Shown here piece after piece: positions 3,264 through 5,483 of a stretch of 5,483 nt of DNA. The DNA is from Chitinophagaceae bacterium (GTDB lineage: Bacteria > Bacteroidota > Bacteroidia > Chitinophagales > Chitinophagaceae), in the NCBI GenBank assembly GCA_019454915.1, contig JACFNM010000280.1, positions 1 through 5,483 on the forward strand. Direction: 5' to 3'. Position numbers and translations under genes: made by a program. Below the pieces are notes generated by a model. That model saw only the letters and a list, made by a program, of their open reading frames with translations, made no database searches and was not told where the DNA came from. Position 1 is the first letter of the stretch, and the number at the start of each line of letters is the position of its first letter.

Positions 3264-5483
3264 TTACTCTTTAATCAAAAGGATCTCTTTAATCATTAAG
3301 TCAGGCCCGGTATTGACACTCGCTTTCAAAACAAGTTTTCCGTCATTGCTATCTTCCCGCATAATGTGGAACTTCACCCATAATCCTTCATCCCCATGGT
3401 CTCCTAATCTGGTCTTTCTTCCCTCAAACTCTAATATCCCGGATCTGTTCTTGTTATCCCGGTCCTGGAAATTCACATATAAGGTACCGAGGAAACCATG
3501 GGGGCAATCGATTTGTAATTCCAGACTTTCCCCTATCCAGCCAGAAACACTCTCATTTTTCAATACCTCACCCCTGACCAACTGATACCGAACATCCTTC
3601 TGAAGACCCACTTCATCTGACAAAGCTTGCCATTCCATTTTTTGGTTTAACTCTTTGAGTTTATCACCGGCTTTGACATTGAGGATGGCACCGGATAGTT
3701 CTTCAGGCCCCTCAGCCTTTTCTATTTGGGGGACATCGGGCAGTATTTTTAACAGCCAATCTTTTGCTACGGCTTGTTCAGGTTGAAATTGAGGCGATTT
3801 CATATATTCTACCAGGCTCCTTTTCAACTGATTGGAGGCTGGAAGGCCGGATTCGAGATTATATCCGCAAACCAATAGTCTCCCCTTCCCTACTTTCAAC
3901 TCAAAAACAGAACCGACTTTATTGTTTCTGTGAAAATCATCTATAGGCTGAGCGATCGGTAGATAATTTTTTGGGAGATCATTTAATATAAATCCTTTGG
4001 CGTCTTTACTCACCGACTCCCACTGCCAATCGCTATGGAAAGAAGTAGGGAATAATGAAAAAGCCGGGTGCTTTTCCTGCAGCAGTAATCCAATATTGGT
4101 TTTGCCTTGCCCCGGGAAAAAAGTGAGAGACCAGTACAAAGGATAGAATCCTGCATGAACAGACCATTCTCCACTTTCTATTTCATGAGCATCTAAAAGC
4201 ACGCTTCCTCCATTTATCAGCTTCTCCACGACTTCGGCACTCAAATTTTTCTCTATCGAAATATCCTGCGGTAGCTCAACCTGTTCCGGATGGTCAGGGA
4301 ACACCCAAAAATCCCACCTGTTTATAAATTCAGTTCCGGGTACACTTATTATTACGCTCAGTTGCTTTGCTTCGTCAATATCCCTGAGATCCATAGCAAT
4401 CTCACCCAAATCAGTCAAAGATCCTCTTGAAAATTTTTCTTTCTTAAAAGAACCTGTTGCATAAACATTCCTTTCCTCATCAACAATTTCCCACCTGCAT
4501 TTGGCCTTCAGAAAACTCCGGCCATAGTTTGTCAACTGTGCTTTAGCCTTAAAAATCTCCCGGTTCGTCCAAACAAATTTTTCCATACGGAGCAGCGGAA
4601 CAACGGTATTGTAATGCATCCTGAAATGATCGGGAGTGGTAATCTCTTTGCTCTCCCAATGCGCATCCAGCCATCCGATCAATGCCTCGCCCTGACCTTG
4701 ATAATCCTGCATACTGAGCAATTGAACGCCTGCACAACTTCGGGTTCTGAGAAAGGATTCAATCTCATATTTATACAAGATTTGATTTAAGGCTCCAGAT
4801 GCCTTTGAGAAATCAATATCCTGGTGTACAATACCGTTTTTTTCAGCTACCGTTTTAAATTCCTCAAAATTCCTCGCTTTTAGAACTCCCGTGTACTTAT
4901 CTATTTCAATCCACCTCGGATAAACCGGCCATTGTCCAATCTCATGGGCAATCACAGGGATATCCACTTTATTATAAACATCTTCAAAATCCCAATCTGT
5001 CCGGGCTCCTCTAAGTCCCCGTGTAGAACCAATTCCCTGAAGGAAATGAGTCGCGGAATAATCATCGGAATCGTTAATTTTTCGCGCCGTGGATGCAGCA
5101 TACAGTCTTCTGGGATCTTTTGTTTTGAGATTCGTTATCCATTCTCCCATAGCGTCAAAATCTGCATTGCCTAATTCATTACCGATGCAAAACATTACAA
5201 ATGAAGGATGATTTCCATAGTGATCTACTACTCTGTTCATCTCTCTGACCACAAAGGAATCCCGTTGGCTATCGTATCCCAAACCCTGCGGATGTCCTTT
5301 GGTATCCATCTCAGGTCTGCCTCGTTCAGTCATATCGGTACTCATCCACCAATCAATCCATATTGAGGCTTCCGCCTGAATATAAATACCCAGGCGATTG
5401 GCGGCTTTAAAAGCTGCTTCCGGCGGACACCAGGAATGGAATCTTACATGATTTAATCCGTATTGTTTATAAATCCTGAAAAT
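3264..5483 (-). CDS. GH2-type (clan GH-A) glycoside hydrolase, N-terminus beyond window
   Basis: The minus-strand frame is open from the right edge to TAA 3266-3264, giving 739 residues (residue 1 at the edge). An internal Met at 5345 is not the start, because the 46 codons before it continue the fold (YGLNHVRFHSWCPPEAAF, then ANRLGIYIQAE). Residues 1 to about 290 are most of a TIM barrel, with FCIGNELG carrying the likely acid/base Glu103 (codon 5177-5175) and AHEIGQW carrying the likely nucleophile Glu181 (4943-4941), a 78-residue spacing usual for GH2-like enzymes. A substrate loop LLSMQDYQGQGEALIGWLD lies near 255-273. An Ig-like beta-sandwich follows (about 300-390), then an alpha/beta region with GGSVLLDAHEIESGEW and GKGRLLVCGYNLESGLPA, and a C-terminal beta-sandwich resembling a carbohydrate-binding module. 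The missing N-terminus would hold the GH2 sugar-binding domain and a secretion signal. Relatives are annotated as beta-galactosidase-like enzymes acting on plant or algal polysaccharides. Substrate and anomeric specificity cannot be read from the sequence. Confidence 0.85.
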   Translation of the reverse strand: MFRIYKQYGLNHVRFHSWCPPEAAFKAANRLGIYIQAEASIWIDWWMSTDMTERGRPEMDTKGHPQGLGYDSQRDSFVVREMNRVVDHYGNHPSFVMFCIGNELGNADFDAMGEWITNLKTKDPRRLYAASTARKINDSDDYSATHFLQGIGSTRGLRGARTDWDFEDVYNKVDIPVIAHEIGQWPVYPRWIEIDKYTGVLKARNFEEFKTVAEKNGIVHQDIDFSKASGALNQILYKYEIESFLRTRSCAGVQLLSMQDYQGQGEALIGWLDAHWESKEITTPDHFRMHYNTVVPLLRMEKFVWTNREIFKAKAQLTNYGRSFLKAKCRWEIVDEERNVYATGSFKKEKFSRGSLTDLGEIAMDLRDIDEAKQLSVIISVPGTEFINRWDFWVFPDHPEQVELPQDISIEKNLSAEVVEKLINGGSVLLDAHEIESGEWSVHAGFYPLYWSLTFFPGQGKTNIGLLLQEKHPAFSLFPTSFHSDWQWESVSKDAKGFILNDLPKNYLPIAQPIDDFHRNNKVGSVFELKVGKGRLLVCGYNLESGLPASNQLKRSLVEYMKSPQFQPEQAVAKDWLLKILPDVPQIEKAEGPEELSGAILNVKAGDKLKELNQKMEWQALSDEVGLQKDVRYQLVRGEVLKNESVSGWIGESLELQIDCPHGFLGTLYVNFQDRDNKNRSGILEFEGRKTRLGDHGDEGLWVKFHIMREDSNDGKLVLKASVNTGPDLMIKEILLIKE

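Noticed and set aside
4549..4737. Frames within the glycosidase (also 3313-3585, 3764-3946, 4932-5174)
   Set aside because: All lie inside a long, well-supported coding region in other frames and show no domain or signal features.
3264..5345. Taking the Met at 5345 as the start of the glycosidase
   Set aside because: The 46 codons upstream to the window edge are open and encode conserved barrel sequence (HVRFHSWCPPEAAF), so the gene begins outside the window.

Overview
The window looks like a chromosomal segment of a Bacteroidota bacterium. The protein families fit that phylum: a NlpE-like lipoprotein, a DUF2975 membrane protein, a stand-alone flavodoxin reductase and a large GH2-type glycosidase. 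The start codons of mgtA and nlpE follow A-rich AACAACAA leaders rather than Shine-Dalgarno sequences. Assignment below phylum is not possible from this sequence.

Layout, left to right. At 1-532 (minus) is the N-terminal part of an MgtA/MgtB-type Mg2+ P-type ATPase, cut by the window edge. A 161-bp spacer separates it from a divergent FAD/NAD(P)H flavodoxin-reductase-like gene (694-1437, plus). A minus-strand stretch follows, given here in transcription order from right to left. It begins with a 5'-truncated glycoside hydrolase (5483-3264) that runs in from beyond the window. Next come a gene-poor gap (3263-2861), a NlpE-type copper-resistance-like lipoprotein (2860-2375), a leftover C-terminus of an outer-membrane beta-barrel protein (about 2385-2233), a pair of operator-like dyads (2213-2163), a DUF2975 four-helix membrane protein (2120-1638), and directly after it what reads as the eroded remnant of the small YozG-type HTH regulator that normally accompanies DUF2975 (1637-1452).

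The intact genes do not form one pathway. They cover magnesium uptake, redox transfer, envelope metal or stress response, a small regulated membrane protein and polysaccharide degradation. The most informative stretch is 1438-3263. It holds two gene remnants that are not in any intact reading frame, and a regulatory site whose likely cognate regulator appears to be dead. This suggests a locus being remodelled or eroded. I found no tRNA, rRNA, CRISPR array, insertion sequence with recognisable ends, or convincing new defence or mobile system.
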